Positions 16,166 to 25,540 of a stretch of 64,000 bases of DNA are shown one piece after another. Within the stretch, counting starts at the first letter, position 1. Every line of letters begins with the position of its first letter. Below the pieces are notes generated by a model. The model searched no databases. It saw only the letters and a program-made list of their open reading frames with translations, and was not told where the DNA came from. Both the position numbers and the translations under genes were made by a program. This DNA is from Paenibacillus xylaniclasticus (GTDB lineage: Bacteria > Bacillota > Bacilli > Paenibacillales > Paenibacillaceae), in NCBI RefSeq assembly GCF_004001065.1, contig NZ_BIML01000002.1, forward strand, positions 124,001 to 188,000, in the 5' to 3' direction.

Positions 16166-17335
16166 TTAATACCTGCCAATCTGCTCAAGGTAAGATTCAT
16201 AATTACGGCGCACTTCTTCCATCGAATCGCCGCCGAACTTTTCTAGAAACGCCTTAGCTACTTCCCAAGCGACGACATGCTCCATAACAACACTTGCTGC
16301 AGGAACAGCGCACGCATCAGAACGCTCGACCTGAGCTGTGAACGGCTCTTTCGTATCGATGTCTACGCTTTGCAGAGGCTTGTACAGCGTCGGAATCGGT
16401 TTCATGACGCCGCGAACAACGATCTGTTCTCCGTTCGTCATTCCGCCCTCGAAGCCGCCGAGACGGTTCGTTCTACGGTGATACCCTCTCTCTTCGCTAT
16501 ACAATATCTCGTCATGCACTTGCGAGCCGCGAATTTTGCCTGCTTCAAATCCAATACCGATCTCAACGCCCTTGAACGCGTTAATTGACATCACCGCCTG
16601 CGCAATACGACCGTCCAGCTTGCGGTCATATTGAACATGACTGCCAAGGCCGACTGGAACACCTTCAATGATGCACTCGACAATGCCGCCGATCGAGTCA
16701 CCTTCTGCTTTGATCTGGTCGATATATGCGGTCATTTTCTCTTCTGTTTCCTTATCAACGACACGCACCGGTGACTCTTCTGTCAGACGAATCAGCTCAT
16801 CGATCGGCAAATTATTCTTCGGTGCTTCAATCTCACCGATCCGAATCACTTGCCCCGCAACCTTAATACCGAAAGCCGAAAGAAGCTGACGCGCTACAGC
16901 ACCAACCGCTACGCGAGCAGCCGTCTCGCGTGCGCTTGACCGCTCCAGTACGTTACGGAGATCCTTCAGATTGTATTTCAGGCCGCCGTTCAGATCAGCA
17001 TGACCTGGACGCGGACGATGAACGCGGCGCTTCTCTTCGTCGCTTCCTTCGATTGGCTCGATATTCATAACTTTAGTCCAATGCTTCCAGTCGTTGTTCT
17101 CAACAACCAACGCTACTGGTGCACCGGTAGTACGGCCATGTCTAACACCGCCTACAATATTCGCCGTATCCTTCTCAATTTGCATCCGGCGTCCGCGGCC
17201 ATGCCCCTTCTGACGGCGAAGCAATTGGAAATTCAATTCGTCAAAGTTAAGCTGAAGGTTGCTCGGCAAGCCTTCAATAATAGCGGTCAACTGTGGACCG
17301 TGTGTCTCTCCTGCAGTTAAATAACGTAAACTCAA
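16166..17335 (-). CDS. aroC: Chorismate synthase
   Basis: A 389-residue FMN-dependent enzyme that eliminates phosphate from EPSP to make chorismate. Signature segments are [32 protein letters not shown] and the C-terminal [10 protein letters not shown] choose the TTG at 17335, giving MSLRYLTAG, because GAAGGGAG lies about ten bases upstream. The frame is open to 17431, but that extension would overlap the sigma-A promoter and begins with no ribosome binding site. B. subtilis nomenclature calls this gene aroF. Confidence 0.95.
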   Translation of the reverse strand: MSLRYLTAGETHGPQLTAIIEGLPSNLQLNFDELNFQLLRRQKGHGRGRRMQIEKDTANIVGGVRHGRTTGAPVALVVENNDWKHWTKVMNIEPIEGSDEEKRRVHRPRPGHADLNGGLKYNLKDLRNVLERSSARETAARVAVGAVARQLLSAFGIKVAGQVIRIGEIEAPKNNLPIDELIRLTEESPVRVVDKETEEKMTAYIDQIKAEGDSIGGIVECIIEGVPVGLGSHVQYDRKLDGRIAQAVMSINAFKGVEIGIGFEAGKIRGSQVHDEILYSEERGYHRRTNRLGGFEGGMTNGEQIVVRGVMKPIPTLYKPLQSVDIDTKEPFTAQVERSDACAVPAASVVMEHVVAWEVAKAFLEKFGGDSMEEVRRNYESYLEQIGRY

Positions 17336-17402
17336 GCTAATAACGCTCCCTTCACCGGCCAAATAGAGTCCGGCTATGTAAATACCCGAAACATCTTTGC
17401 TC

Positions 17403-17431
17403 ATTATAGTACAGCCCTGTCGGTTTGACAA
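17403..17431 (-). promoter_or_regulatory. Sigma-A promoter of the aroC-aroB-aroH operon
   Basis: TTGTCA and a perfect TATAAT lie 17 bases apart on the minus strand, giving a leader of about 60 nt before the aroC TTG start. The DNA from 17432 to 17619 upstream holds no gene; a short inverted repeat (TCTCTA/TAGAGA near 17520) is its only visible structure. Confidence 0.8.
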
Positions 17432-17619
17432 GAAACGTCAGAGGCCGCAGCAAGCGGTTTCTATACAACTCACCAATGGTTTCAAACCTTATAAGCACCT
17501 GCATAAAATAATATTTCATCTCTAATCAATAGAGACTATCCAATAATGGATGGATGACTCATAGATAGCTGCACAACATGCAGACTTGTTCGCGTATGCT
17601 GCCAGTGCACTTTCGGTCT

Positions 17620-17678
17620 AAAAAAGGGGCTGTCCAGATTCGTCAGTCAGTGATAAACTGACAATCTGAACAGCCCCT
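17620..17678 (-). terminator. Terminator after the small HTH-like gene
   Basis: A long stem with arms GGGGCTGT and ACAGCCCC extended by CAGATT/AATCTG, followed on the minus strand by six T. It separates the small gene from the aro operon. Confidence 0.9.
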
Positions 17679-17695
17679 TACATCACTTTCGAACA

Positions 17696-17863
17696 TTAAC
17701 GATACGATGTGACTTTCTCTGTCCGGGCTGGCGATGACCCAAATACCGGATTGCTGTCTGCGATCATTCGCAGCTGTTCGCTGTGAATGCCTAAAATTTG
17801 CGCGCACTCATGCAGCGTAAGCCATCCGCGCCGGTACGCGGCAATCGCCTTTCGCTTGTCCAC
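17696..17863 (-). CDS. Small HTH-like protein of 55 residues
   Basis: This short frame starts with GTG at 17863, with GGAGGG seven bases upstream, and ends in TAA at 17696 just before a strong terminator. The protein begins MDKRKAIAAYRRGWLTLHEC and continues AQILGIHSEQLRMIADSNP; the A-x-I-L-G-I-x-x-x-x-L-R pattern resembles a helix-turn-helix. The tail is Ser/Thr/Arg rich. Such a small protein could bind DNA as a dimer or be a sporulation-associated regulator, but I cannot name it. The ribosome binding site, coding pattern and terminator together make it a likely real gene. Confidence 0.7.
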   Translation of the reverse strand: MDKRKAIAAYRRGWLTLHECAQILGIHSEQLRMIADSNPVFGSSPARTEKVTSYR

Positions 17864-17962
17864 TTTTGTCCCTCCATGGCATTAATTCCATTACCATAGT
17901 ATTACAACAAGTGATATGAGAAATACGCATCCAAGCGAACGAAATGGAATGATGATAAAGAA

Positions 17963-18745
17963 TTAGGACATTTTTTTTCGATAGAAGAACGTTTCAGCCG
18001 TCTCCAGCCCATACTGCTGTGGCGAGAAAATTTGTTCTGTACTGCCAACGAACAGTATACCTCCCGGCTTGAGCGAATTGGCGAACCGCTGATACAGCCC
18101 ATGCTTAGCTTCTTCCGTGAAATAAATCATCACGTTACGGCAAATAATCAAATCATACGGACCGCCGAACGGGTCGTATAGCAGATTGTGCTGTTTGAAC
18201 CGAATCGAACGTTTAATGCGCTCATCCACAGCGTAAACGTCTCCGTCAACTGTGAAATAGTCTTTCAAATATGACTTCGGCACATCCCGTACCGATCTTT
18301 CTTGATATAGGCCGCCTTGCGCCTTAGCCAACACATTATGATCGAGATCCGTTGCTGTAATCTCTGCTCGTCCGAGCATGCCCAAACGGTCCAAAATCAT
18401 CGCGGTTGTATAAGGCTCGTCACCCGTCGAGCAGGCGGCGCTCCAGATCGATATCCGACCGCCTCCTGCCGTCATTTCAGGTAAAAAACGTTTCTCAAGA
18501 ATTTCCCACCGATTCGGATTCCGCCAAAACTCTGATACGTTGATCGTCATCCGGTCCAGAAACTCGTCCATCAACGCAGGAATACGTACAAGCGCATCCA
18601 TATATTCGGTGAAGCTGTTATAGCCGTGCTTCTGACGCAACGTCGTTAGCCGACGCTTCATTTGCGTTTCTTTATACTGGGCAAGATCGATCGCTGTTCT
18701 TTTTTTGATCTGCTCGATAAAGCGTTCGTAATCTGCATCAGCCAT
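17963..18745 (-). CDS. cheR: Chemotaxis protein methyltransferase CheR
   Basis: A 260-residue enzyme that methylates glutamates of chemoreceptors using S-adenosylmethionine. The N-terminal helical domain (YERFIEQIKKRTAIDLAQYK) is followed by the catalytic domain with RNPNRWEIL, the SAM-binding block IWSAACSTGDEPYTTAM, ATDLDHNVLAKA and IICRNVMIYF. No other chemotaxis genes are nearby; B. subtilis also has cheR alone between ndk and aroF, so this position is conserved. Confidence 0.96.
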   Translation of the reverse strand: MADADYERFIEQIKKRTAIDLAQYKETQMKRRLTTLRQKHGYNSFTEYMDALVRIPALMDEFLDRMTINVSEFWRNPNRWEILEKRFLPEMTAGGGRISIWSAACSTGDEPYTTAMILDRLGMLGRAEITATDLDHNVLAKAQGGLYQERSVRDVPKSYLKDYFTVDGDVYAVDERIKRSIRFKQHNLLYDPFGGPYDLIICRNVMIYFTEEAKHGLYQRFANSLKPGGILFVGSTEQIFSPQQYGLETAETFFYRKKMS

Positions 18746-18789
18746 TCAATAGATGCCCCCCGTCATGCCAACCAAATATGTCAAATTCG

Positions 18790-19233
18790 TTAAATCCATT
18801 TCTGAATCGTGTGCTCGTAATCGATTAATTGATCTGGCTCGAAGAACAGCGCGATCTCCCGCTCCGCGCTTTCCGGCGAATCAGAGCCATGAATCAGGTT
18901 AAACCTCGTATGTACTGCAAAATCGGAACGAATCGTGCCAGGCAGCGCTTCTACCGCATCTGTCTTGCCGATAAGCGCTCTTGTAAGTGCAACAACGTTA
19001 TCGCCCTGCCATACCATGGCAAACACTGGGCCAGACGTCGTAAATTCAATAAGGGCATCGTAGTAATATTGGCCTTTATGCTGAGCATAATGGCGTTCCG
19101 CTAGTTCTGGAGTAATCTGCATAAATTTGCCCGCTACGAGTTGAAGACCCTTACGTTCGAAGCGACCGATTATTTCACCGATTAATCCACGCTGCACACC
19201 ATCCGGTTTAATCATTAGAAATGTTCTCTCCAC
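18790..19233 (-). CDS. ndk: Nucleoside diphosphate kinase
   Basis: A 148-residue enzyme that transfers the gamma-phosphate of ATP to nucleoside diphosphates. Visible motifs are [37 protein letters not shown] and [15 protein letters not shown], where the His is the phosphorylated residue. The GTG start at 19233 gives the usual N-terminus ([12 protein letters not shown]) and has GGAAAGGG nine bases upstream. Confidence 0.97.
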   Translation of the reverse strand: MERTFLMIKPDGVQRGLIGEIIGRFERKGLQLVAGKFMQITPELAERHYAQHKGQYYYDALIEFTTSGPVFAMVWQGDNVVALTRALIGKTDAVEALPGTIRSDFAVHTRFNLIHGSDSPESAEREIALFFEPDQLIDYEHTIQKWI

Positions 19234-19271
19234 CTTGCTCAACCCTTTCCGCAGCATTCGTGCTGCACTAC

Positions 19272-20246
19272 TTAATAATTACGTTTGTTCACGAAGTGCG
19301 CGATTTCTTTCAAGCTCTTCTTCGCCGAAATATCCGGAAGTCCTTCTAGAGCGATGAGTGCTTTCTGAATATAACGGTCGGCAAGCGACTCTGCCTGCTT
19401 AATTCCCCGGCTTCCACGAATAATTCGAATTGCTTCTGACGTGTCGCCTTCACCGTTCGTCCTACGAATCATCGTAATCTCCCGCAGCAGCGGTTCACGC
19501 AAATGATCTTCTTGCAGTGCAAGCAGAACCGGCAGCGTAATATTGCCTTGACGAATATCAGAGCCCGGAGGTTTACCAATCTGCTTCTCCGTCCCGCACA
19601 GATCAAGCAAATCGTCACGAATCTGGAACGTCATGCCGACATTGTATCCGAAACGGTACAATGCGGCGGCATTCTCCTCAAGTGCCTCTGCTGCAAGAGC
19701 GCCGAGTTGGCAGCTAATTGCGATCAACAACGCAGTCTTGCGACGAATACGCAGCAAGTAATTGCGAATCGTTTGGTTCGTATTAAAAAAGTCGCGAATT
19801 TGCTCCATTTCGCCCAGACACATTTCGACCATAGCTTTCGATAAAATTTGATGGATACGTGGGTTATGGAGCCTTGTCGCAACCGTCAGAGCTTTGCCAT
19901 GAATATAATCACCCGTATACATCGCAATTCGGTTATCCCACTTAGCCTTTACCGTAAGCTGTCCTCGCCTCGTCTTCGCATCGTCAATAACGTCATCATG
20001 CACGAGTGATGCCATATGAATAAGCTCAAGTGGAACGGCTACCGCCTTAAGCTTATCAAGGCTGTAGCTGCCGAATTTGCCGGAGAGAAGCGTAAATACC
20101 GGCCGAATCCGCTTTCCGCCAGCTTTGAGAAGGTGAACAGAAGCTTCGGTCATCAATGGATGCTCCGACGTAACAGCCTGTTCCAGCTCCTTCTCAATCT
20201 CATTCAAATCGTGTTTCATTTTGGCATATAGGTCAATTAATTTCAT
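19272..20246 (-). CDS. hepT: Heptaprenyl diphosphate synthase component II
   Basis: A 324-residue trans-prenyltransferase. The first aspartate-rich motif lies in [15 protein letters not shown] and the second in [19 protein letters not shown] binds the diphosphate. The C-terminus ([12 protein letters not shown]) is typical of the Bacillus HepT group. It partners HepS (23362-24237) to build the heptaprenyl tail of menaquinone. Three menaquinone genes now separate it from menG and hepS, unlike B. subtilis, where hepS-menG-hepT are adjacent. Confidence 0.95.
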   Translation of the reverse strand: MKLIDLYAKMKHDLNEIEKELEQAVTSEHPLMTEASVHLLKAGGKRIRPVFTLLSGKFGSYSLDKLKAVAVPLELIHMASLVHDDVIDDAKTRRGQLTVKAKWDNRIAMYTGDYIHGKALTVATRLHNPRIHQILSKAMVEMCLGEMEQIRDFFNTNQTIRNYLLRIRRKTALLIAISCQLGALAAEALEENAAALYRFGYNVGMTFQIRDDLLDLCGTEKQIGKPPGSDIRQGNITLPVLLALQEDHLREPLLREITMIRRTNGEGDTSEAIRIIRGSRGIKQAESLADRYIQKALIALEGLPDISAKKSLKEIAHFVNKRNY

Positions 20247-20306
20247 CGGTTATTCACCCCAAGGCTTTTGCACTTGCAAAAACCGGCATCATAAACATAA
20301 ACGGAA

Positions 20307-21146
20307 CTATTCGAAAAAAGCGAGCTCAGGCTCATGCTCCAGCAGCCCAAGCTTAGCAGCATATCGAAAGTATAGCTGAAGCCCCTGCTGCCTGCGAGGC
20401 CCGAAATCGTATTGCAAGGTTTGAAAATAGCGGTACCAGTACGCGGACTTTCCGCCAATCGTCCGGCAAGCCTGTACGACTAGCGGCTCCAAATCGGCAA
20501 GACTTCTGTTTCTACTGTCCACCATTGCCCGATGAACGAATGCAATCGCCTCACGATTGCGCTGCGCTGCTTCCTTCCGAACAGCCACGACTCCATAAGT
20601 CATCCCGAAACCAGTAAACCTGTGCCACATTTCGCCTAAATCAATGACCTGCAATCCAGTGTCTCGCCAAGATTCTTGAATGGCTGTGTCGCCAATTAAT
20701 AGTGCGGCGTCCGCTTGCTCCATCATTGCATCAAGATCCGGTTCCATCGTGATATAGGAAGGATTCCCTTCCAGATAGACAGACATAAGTACTTTAAGCA
20801 AATTGACAGATGTTGCAGAAGTATTCGTTAGTGCAATAACACCATTGCGGACTTGATCCAGCGGTTTCTTCAGAAATAATAAGATCGAATAAACCGCTCC
20901 TTCAGTGCTTGGCGTCGACAGATCGGGAAGCAGCACATATTGCTCGAAATTCCGCGCATAAGCAAACGAAGAAATAGTGGACATCGCCAGTTCGCCGGTC
21001 AATAGCGCCCGATTTAACTCGGCAGGCTTGCGCGCAACGATCTCTACGCCGTATGTCGACAATTTCTCTTGATCTACGTAGTGAAATAACGGCCATGCAT
21101 TCGCATAATCAATACGTCCGATGGCAATCGTGTTGTCAGTCGGCAT
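20307..21146 (-). CDS. mqnA: Chorismate dehydratase of the futalosine menaquinone pathway
   Basis: A 279-residue protein with the MqnA/MqnD periplasmic-binding-like fold: IAIGRIDYANAWPLFHYVD at the start, MSTISSFAYARN, ALTNTSATSVNLLKVLM and ALLIGDTAIQESW with WHRFTGFGMTYGV later. MqnA dehydrates chorismate to 3-enolpyruvylbenzoate, the first step of the futalosine route. The ATG at 21146 has GGAGG eight bases upstream; a GTG three codons earlier lies inside that site. It overlaps the ubiX-like gene by 11 bases. Distinguishing MqnA from MqnD needs a search, but the context favours MqnA. Confidence 0.85.
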   Translation of the reverse strand: MPTDNTIAIGRIDYANAWPLFHYVDQEKLSTYGVEIVARKPAELNRALLTGELAMSTISSFAYARNFEQYVLLPDLSTPSTEGAVYSILLFLKKPLDQVRNGVIALTNTSATSVNLLKVLMSVYLEGNPSYITMEPDLDAMMEQADAALLIGDTAIQESWRDTGLQVIDLGEMWHRFTGFGMTYGVVAVRKEAAQRNREAIAFVHRAMVDSRNRSLADLEPLVVQACRTIGGKSAYWYRYFQTLQYDFGPRRQQGLQLYFRYAAKLGLLEHEPELAFFE

Positions 21147-21765
21147 ACGATTCACCTCCCCATCTCTTGAATAGGCTGTGGTCTAACGGCATGATGTCCA
21201 GTACTTTGCCAACCAAGAAATCGACGAGGTCGTCGATCGTCTGCGGTCCATAATAAAAAGCCGGCATTGCCGGAACAAGCTTCACGCCCAATCTAGCCAG
21301 GGCGAGCATATTTTCTAAATGTATAGCATGAAGCGGCGTCTCGCGCGGAACAACAATCAGCTTACGTCCTTCCTTCAGCATAACATCCGCAGCTCTTGTC
21401 ATTAGATCATCCGAGATGCCATGCGCCAACGATGCAAGCGTCCCCATTGAGCATGGCATAATAATCATGCCATCTGCTCGGAAAGACCCGCTTGCGATCG
21501 AAGCTCCAATATCCGCATTCGGATGATACGTCACACGAGTGCCATTCGCAATGCCGCCAAACCGCTCCTCAATTGCGGCCTGCCGGCGGGTTGTTTCCCA
21601 GCCCAGCTCTTCTTTCAACACTCGCCAGCCGGCGTCGGTTACGACAACGTGAACATCGATTCCTGCTTCAAGCAGCACCTCGATAAGCCGAATGCCATAA
21701 CAAGAGCCGCTGGCGCCCGTTATGCCGACTACCCAACGGGGCCGTCTATTACTTTCCGTTACCAT
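21136..21765 (-). CDS. ubiX: UbiX-like flavin prenyltransferase
   Basis: A 209-residue flavoprotein that attaches a prenyl group to FMN to make the cofactor for UbiD-type decarboxylases. Motifs are VGITGASGSCYGIRLIE, MIIMPCSMGTLASLAHGISD, LMTRAADV and LIVVPRETPLHAIHLENM, typical of UbiX/Pad1. In the futalosine pathway this would support a UbiD-like decarboxylase (MqnL), which is not in the window. It overlaps mqnA and the ubiA-like gene on either side, so the three are translationally coupled. Confidence 0.93.
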   Translation of the reverse strand: MVTESNRRPRWVVGITGASGSCYGIRLIEVLLEAGIDVHVVVTDAGWRVLKEELGWETTRRQAAIEERFGGIANGTRVTYHPNADIGASIASGSFRADGMIIMPCSMGTLASLAHGISDDLMTRAADVMLKEGRKLIVVPRETPLHAIHLENMLALARLGVKLVPAMPAFYYGPQTIDDLVDFLVGKVLDIMPLDHSLFKRWGGESYAD

Positions 21766-22634
21766 TGGTGGATCACCAATACATCGATCAGCGTAAACGC
21801 GAATAGTACAACGCTAAGCGTGCCGTTCATTGGGAAGAAGGCAAACAAAACACGGCTTAAATCATTCGGACGCACGAGCCAATGCTGATAGAACAAAATT
21901 GCAATTGCAATGATCGTACCAGCCAGATAAGCCCAGCTCAAATCCGTCATCGCAAACAGCATAATGAAGCTGACCGCGGTAAGGACATGGAAACCGCGCG
22001 CAATCCACAGCGCACCGCTAAGTCCGAATCGAGCCGGGATAGAATGGACGTTGTTATTCCGGTCAAATTCGAAATCCTGAGTCGCATAGACCGTATCAAA
22101 GCCAGCAAGCCACAAGGCAACGGCAGCATACAGAACCCAAGCGGCCGGATCGAATTTCCCCGTCACTGCTACCCAAGCGCCAAGCGGACCTAACCCGATA
22201 GTTAAACCGAGTACGACATGACACAGCCACGTGAAACGTTTCGTATAGGAATAAATAACGAGCATAAATACTGCGATAGGCATCAGCTTTACACAGAGAG
22301 GATTCAACTGCGTAGAAGCAAAGATAAGCAATGCGAAGGAAATCGCAATAAACAGCACTACCTCACCGACTTTTAACAAGCCGGCAGGAATTGCACGCTT
22401 CTCAGTTCTTGGATTCAAGGCATCGATCGAACGGTCAATCAGCCGGTTAAGCCCCATGGCCGCACTACGCGCACCGACCATCGCCAAGACGATCCAACCG
22501 ATTTGCGCCCAGGTGGGCAGCTCGTTGTTCTCGACAATCCCGCCTAAGATTGCCCCCATAAATGCGAATGGAAGCGCGAATATCGAGTGTTCAAATTTAA
22601 TCATTTCTAGAAAAATACGAGCTTTGCGTATCAT
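21759..22634 (-). CDS. mqnP: UbiA-family prenyltransferase, probably the menaquinone-type MqnP
   Basis: A 291-residue integral membrane prenyltransferase with about eight hydrophobic segments. The first aspartate motif is MGLNRLIDRSIDALNPRTEKRAIPAG (N-R-x-x-D core), the second is TVYATQDFEFDRNNNVHSIPARFG. It would attach the polyprenyl tail to the naphthoate ring precursor. The ATG at 22634 overlaps the menG stop by one base; the longer frame to 22781 is inside menG and is rejected. Annotation pipelines often call this a 4-hydroxybenzoate polyprenyltransferase; with mqnA alongside, menaquinone is the likelier role. Confidence 0.85.
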   Translation of the reverse strand: MIRKARIFLEMIKFEHSIFALPFAFMGAILGGIVENNELPTWAQIGWIVLAMVGARSAAMGLNRLIDRSIDALNPRTEKRAIPAGLLKVGEVVLFIAISFALLIFASTQLNPLCVKLMPIAVFMLVIYSYTKRFTWLCHVVLGLTIGLGPLGAWVAVTGKFDPAAWVLYAAVALWLAGFDTVYATQDFEFDRNNNVHSIPARFGLSGALWIARGFHVLTAVSFIMLFAMTDLSWAYLAGTIIAIAILFYQHWLVRPNDLSRVLFAFFPMNGTLSVVLFAFTLIDVLVIHQW

Positions 22635-23365
22635 TACTCCGTCTTCCCCTTCGTGCCGATGTGCAGAGCAGCAACGCCGCCCGCAAAGGGGATCGCCTGT
22701 ACGTTCTGCAAGCCGATATCTCTGTACATCTGAGCGAGTTCGTCTCGGCCCGGAAACGCTTTGAGTGATTCCGGAAGCCACTTGTACTGTTCATAGCTCT
22801 TCGCAGCAATCCTCCCCACTAACGGAAGCACACGCTCGAAGTAGAAATAAAAAATCGATTTGAACGGCTGCCATGTCGGCTTGGACATTTCTAAGCAGAC
22901 GACTTGTCCGCCAGGCTTTACAACACGCTGCATTTCCTGCAGTACACGTGTATAATCCGGAACATTACGCAGACCGAAGCCGATCGTAGCAAAATCGAAC
23001 GTGTTATCGGGAAACGGAAGATTCATCGCATTACCTTGTACAAGATCGATCTGCCGATCCAGAGCGGCCTTCATTACCTTCTCTCTGCCGACATCCAGCA
23101 TATTTGGACTGAAATCGAGTCCGACGACGCGGCCAGTTTCGCTGGCTCTGGCAATAGCTATCGTCCAGTCGCAAGTGCCGCAGCATAAGTCAATCGCGGT
23201 ATCGCCCGGCTGAACATTCATTTTCTTCATTGTTGCTCGGCGCCACGACTTGTGTCTGCCAAAGCTAATTACCGTATTCATCACATCGTAGACAGGAGCA
23301 ATCTTCTGGAATACGGAATGAACCTTCGTCTCTTTGGATTGTTGAACATTATTCAATTCTATCAC
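22634..23365 (-). CDS. menG: Demethylmenaquinone methyltransferase
   Basis: A 243-residue SAM-dependent methyltransferase that performs the last step of menaquinone synthesis. UbiE/MenG signatures are visible: [54 protein letters not shown] and the following [20 protein letters not shown]. It overlaps hepS by four bases and the ubiA-like gene by one. B. subtilis calls the gene menH or menG. Confidence 0.96.
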   Translation of the reverse strand: MIELNNVQQSKETKVHSVFQKIAPVYDVMNTVISFGRHKSWRRATMKKMNVQPGDTAIDLCCGTCDWTIAIARASETGRVVGLDFSPNMLDVGREKVMKAALDRQIDLVQGNAMNLPFPDNTFDFATIGFGLRNVPDYTRVLQEMQRVVKPGGQVVCLEMSKPTWQPFKSIFYFYFERVLPLVGRIAAKSYEQYKWLPESLKAFPGRDELAQMYRDIGLQNVQAIPFAGGVAALHIGTKGKTE

Positions 23366-24237
23366 CTCATCTCGCTATGCAGGGCAGGTTCGGATGTTGC
23401 TTGCAGCAGAGCTGCCGCAATCCCGTTCAGCTCATCCGCCCGCTTCATGCCTTTAAGCTGCTTGAACAACGCTGCCAATTGTCCGATGTGCCGCTCCAAC
23501 ATATCAGTGAGCTGCTGATGAATGCTGTATTTCTCCAAAATAGAAGCAGCAGATGGACTGCTGCCGTTAACGCCCGTATGCTCATCGAGCAGCCGGCGAT
23601 CCTCTTCAGTTCCTGATTGTTGGATATGCCAGTAGGCCCAGCTGCAGCGAATCGTCTCTTCGCTTAAGCAGCGTCTAGACTCTTCAGCAATAGTCTCACA
23701 CGTCGCTAGACTTTCCAGCAAACCTTCCCAAATCTCAGCGATCGGTTCAACCATATATACAGCGAACCCACGAAACAGCTCGGCCTTAATCGAGGCTCGG
23801 TATGCAATATATTCTTCAGCAGTAAGACGGTGCGCCTGCATCCGGCTGTACAAATCCATCTTCAGCCGGTTCGCCTCGCATACCGCTTCGCTAAGCTGGC
23901 GGATCATCTCAATCTCGCCTGCCTGAGCAAGCAAATGGTAAAAACGGCTGCTGAAATAGTCCCCGCCGAGTACGTTCAGCTGACGCGAACGCATCTGGCG
24001 TTCGGAGGGCGGACTAGGATCGGTATCAATTTGATCATGTGTATCGAGTCCGATCTGAATAAGCGCAACGACAGAAGCATACAGATCTCGAATCGAGTCC
24101 GGATGACCGCTGTCATCCAAGCAAGCGTCAAGCAATCGAATCCGCAATTCAGGAAACGCAGGCAGTCCGGTATGCCTCGAAATCATGTCATGCTCGGTAT
24201 ATTTGCTTATTATGAGTGCAATTCGGTCATGTATCAT
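23362..24237 (-). CDS. hepS: Heptaprenyl diphosphate synthase component I
   Basis: A 291-residue helical protein lacking aspartate-rich catalytic motifs, consistent with the small regulatory/structural subunit that pairs with Hep[21 protein letters not shown] and [21 protein letters not shown] are recognisable HepS segments, the latter typical of the polyprenyl chain-length subunit. The ATG at 24237 has GGAGG nine bases upstream; a longer frame to 24264 lacks one. Position immediately before menG fits the Bacillus order. Confidence 0.88.
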   Translation of the reverse strand: MIHDRIALIISKYTEHDMISRHTGLPAFPELRIRLLDACLDDSGHPDSIRDLYASVVALIQIGLDTHDQIDTDPSPPSERQMRSRQLNVLGGDYFSSRFYHLLAQAGEIEMIRQLSEAVCEANRLKMDLYSRMQAHRLTAEEYIAYRASIKAELFRGFAVYMVEPIAEIWEGLLESLATCETIAEESRRCLSEETIRCSWAYWHIQQSGTEEDRRLLDEHTGVNGSSPSAASILEKYSIHQQLTDMLERHIGQLAALFKQLKGMKRADELNGIAAALLQATSEPALHSEMR

Positions 24238-24424
24238 CTTAGAAAGCCTCCGAACAGGCAGCAATGCTTGCTGTCCAATTATCTAAACTATTATAGCACA
24301 ATCAGCGAAGATCGCCTACGCATGTGCTTGTTGTTCACGATATTGCTACAGAGGCCCACGCAACCTATTCCTGTCATTATCCAATTGTATCCTAATCAAA
24401 CAGTGACTTACTGGCCCTATACTT

Positions 24425-25024
24425 CTAATTGCGTTTGGATTCCCACAACGGCGTAAAGGACAAGCGGAGTCTTTGGCGCCATATTGGATCGGTATCCGCG
24501 TACTCAATGCCACTCCAAGCTGACTCTCCGGCTTCAATCCAGCGGTCCGATCGCCGCACGTCTGCCGCAAGCAGCAACCGAAATACAGGTGCTCTATCTG
24601 ATCGTGCGAACAAACCGGAGTACGGCTTCGCATTGGGTGATTCACCGAAGCGGATAAGCACTCGATCGACGTTATCAGTACGTAGAAAGCACATCCGCCA
24701 TATTTGTTCTGCATCACGCAGAAACGATTGTACATTCTCAGCGTCAAGCGGCGTATCCGATGAAATAACCATATCGAGCGATAATGTCGGTGAGTGCCAA
24801 TCGACGCGCATCAGCCTCGTCTCAAGAGAAAGCCCGACCAGCCAGTCCACCAGATTGGAATTGTTCAACCGTTTCGTATGATTGGTTATCTCACCTGTTA
24901 TATTGCGCATAACCGGCTCAGTATGGTGAGGATGTATGATGAAGAGGATGACCGTCAGTGCAGCCGTTAATACGGATACGGTCAAGAACGATTGTGTGAA
25001 TCGCATATTCGCCCCCGCTTTCAT
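24425..25024 (-). CDS. Membrane-anchored or secreted protein of unknown function
   Basis: A 199-residue protein with one hydrophobic segment near residues 11-30 (SFLTVSVLTAALTVILFII), then a polar domain outside the membrane. The soluble part contains LDMVISSDTPLDAENVQSF, EQIWRMCFLRTDNVDRVLIR and a basic Arg-rich region, but no family I know. It lies between mtrB and hepS, where B. subtilis has nothing, and after the mtrB terminator. The start may instead be the ATG at 25006; neither has a strong ribosome binding site. The 187 bases between it and hepS hold no visible gene. Confidence 0.6.
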   Translation of the reverse strand: MKAGANMRFTQSFLTVSVLTAALTVILFIIHPHHTEPVMRNITGEITNHTKRLNNSNLVDWLVGLSLETRLMRVDWHSPTLSLDMVISSDTPLDAENVQSFLRDAEQIWRMCFLRTDNVDRVLIRFGESPNAKPYSGLFARSDRAPVFRLLLAADVRRSDRWIEAGESAWSGIEYADTDPIWRQRLRLSFTPLWESKRN

Positions 25025-25116
25025 TAAGCCTGCAATCCATATGCCTTTGGCGCTAGTTCACCTTCCTCTTATTGTACGAAGCAAAGGCGAATGTCATTCC
25101 ATTACAGGCAGGCAAC

Positions 25117-25139
25117 AAAAAAAGCAGGCGGGGCCTGCT
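25117..25139 (-). terminator. Terminator after mtrB
   Basis: AGCAGG/CCTGCT stem with GC-rich loop followed on the minus strand by seven T, just downstream of the mtrB stop. Confidence 0.85.
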
Positions 25140-25155
25140 GCAATCGTTAAGACGC

Positions 25156-25377
25156 TTATGTATCCGTTTCAACCGTTCCGTATTTCGTTATAATTGTTGC
25201 CTTGCCGCGAATTTTGATCGCGGATGTATGTTCGGTAAATTGGGCGATAAGCACTTCGCCGCGGTCGAGCTTCTCCGTATGATGAAATTTCGTATCTGTG
25301 CCTCTCGTCAGTCCGATGACAACTACACCTTGGTCTTTAGCCTTCACGACGATATATTCGCCTTGATTCGATTCCAC
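25156..25377 (-). CDS. mtrB: Tryptophan RNA-binding attenuation protein (TRAP)
   Basis: A 73-residue protein whose core [20 protein letters not shown] and following [20 protein letters not shown] are almost the same as B. subtilis MtrB. The Thr-rich and Gly residues that bind L-tryptophan ([16 protein letters not shown]) and the RNA-contact basic residues are kept. TRAP forms an 11-subunit ring that binds (G/U)AG triplets when tryptophan is abundant; a matching array lies in the trp leader at 14541-14639. I use the GTG at 25377, which has GGGAGG nine bases upstream; a longer frame from 25419 lacks a site. The mtrA (folE) gene that precedes it in B. subtilis is absent. Confidence 0.95.
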   Translation of the reverse strand: MESNQGEYIVVKAKDQGVVVIGLTRGTDTKFHHTEKLDRGEVLIAQFTEHTSAIKIRGKATIITKYGTVETDT

Positions 25378-25487
25378 GATCGGGAGCCTCCCTTCTTTAA
25401 CCTCTATAATAACGTGCATAGACTCTATCAGAACTTGACTCCTGCTGTCAAGAGACGACAGTTATTCTCGAATAAACCTTCCTAATG

Positions 25488-25519
25488 AAAAACGTCCGGA
25501 CAGTCAACCATCCGGACGT
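25488..25519 (-). terminator. Terminator after hbs
   Basis: ACGTCCGGA pairs with TCCGGACGT around a ten-base loop and is followed by a T run on the minus strand. It implies that mtrB has a promoter of its own; TTGACA near 25450 is a possible -35 but the -10 is weak. Confidence 0.9.
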
Positions 25520-25540
25520 TCGCGGCACTATACGCCGATA

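Noticed and set aside
22634-22781. Longer N-terminus for the ubiA-like protein
   Set aside because: The extension is inside menG in another frame, is Arg/Cys rich and unlike a membrane protein start; the ATG overlapping the menG stop is better.
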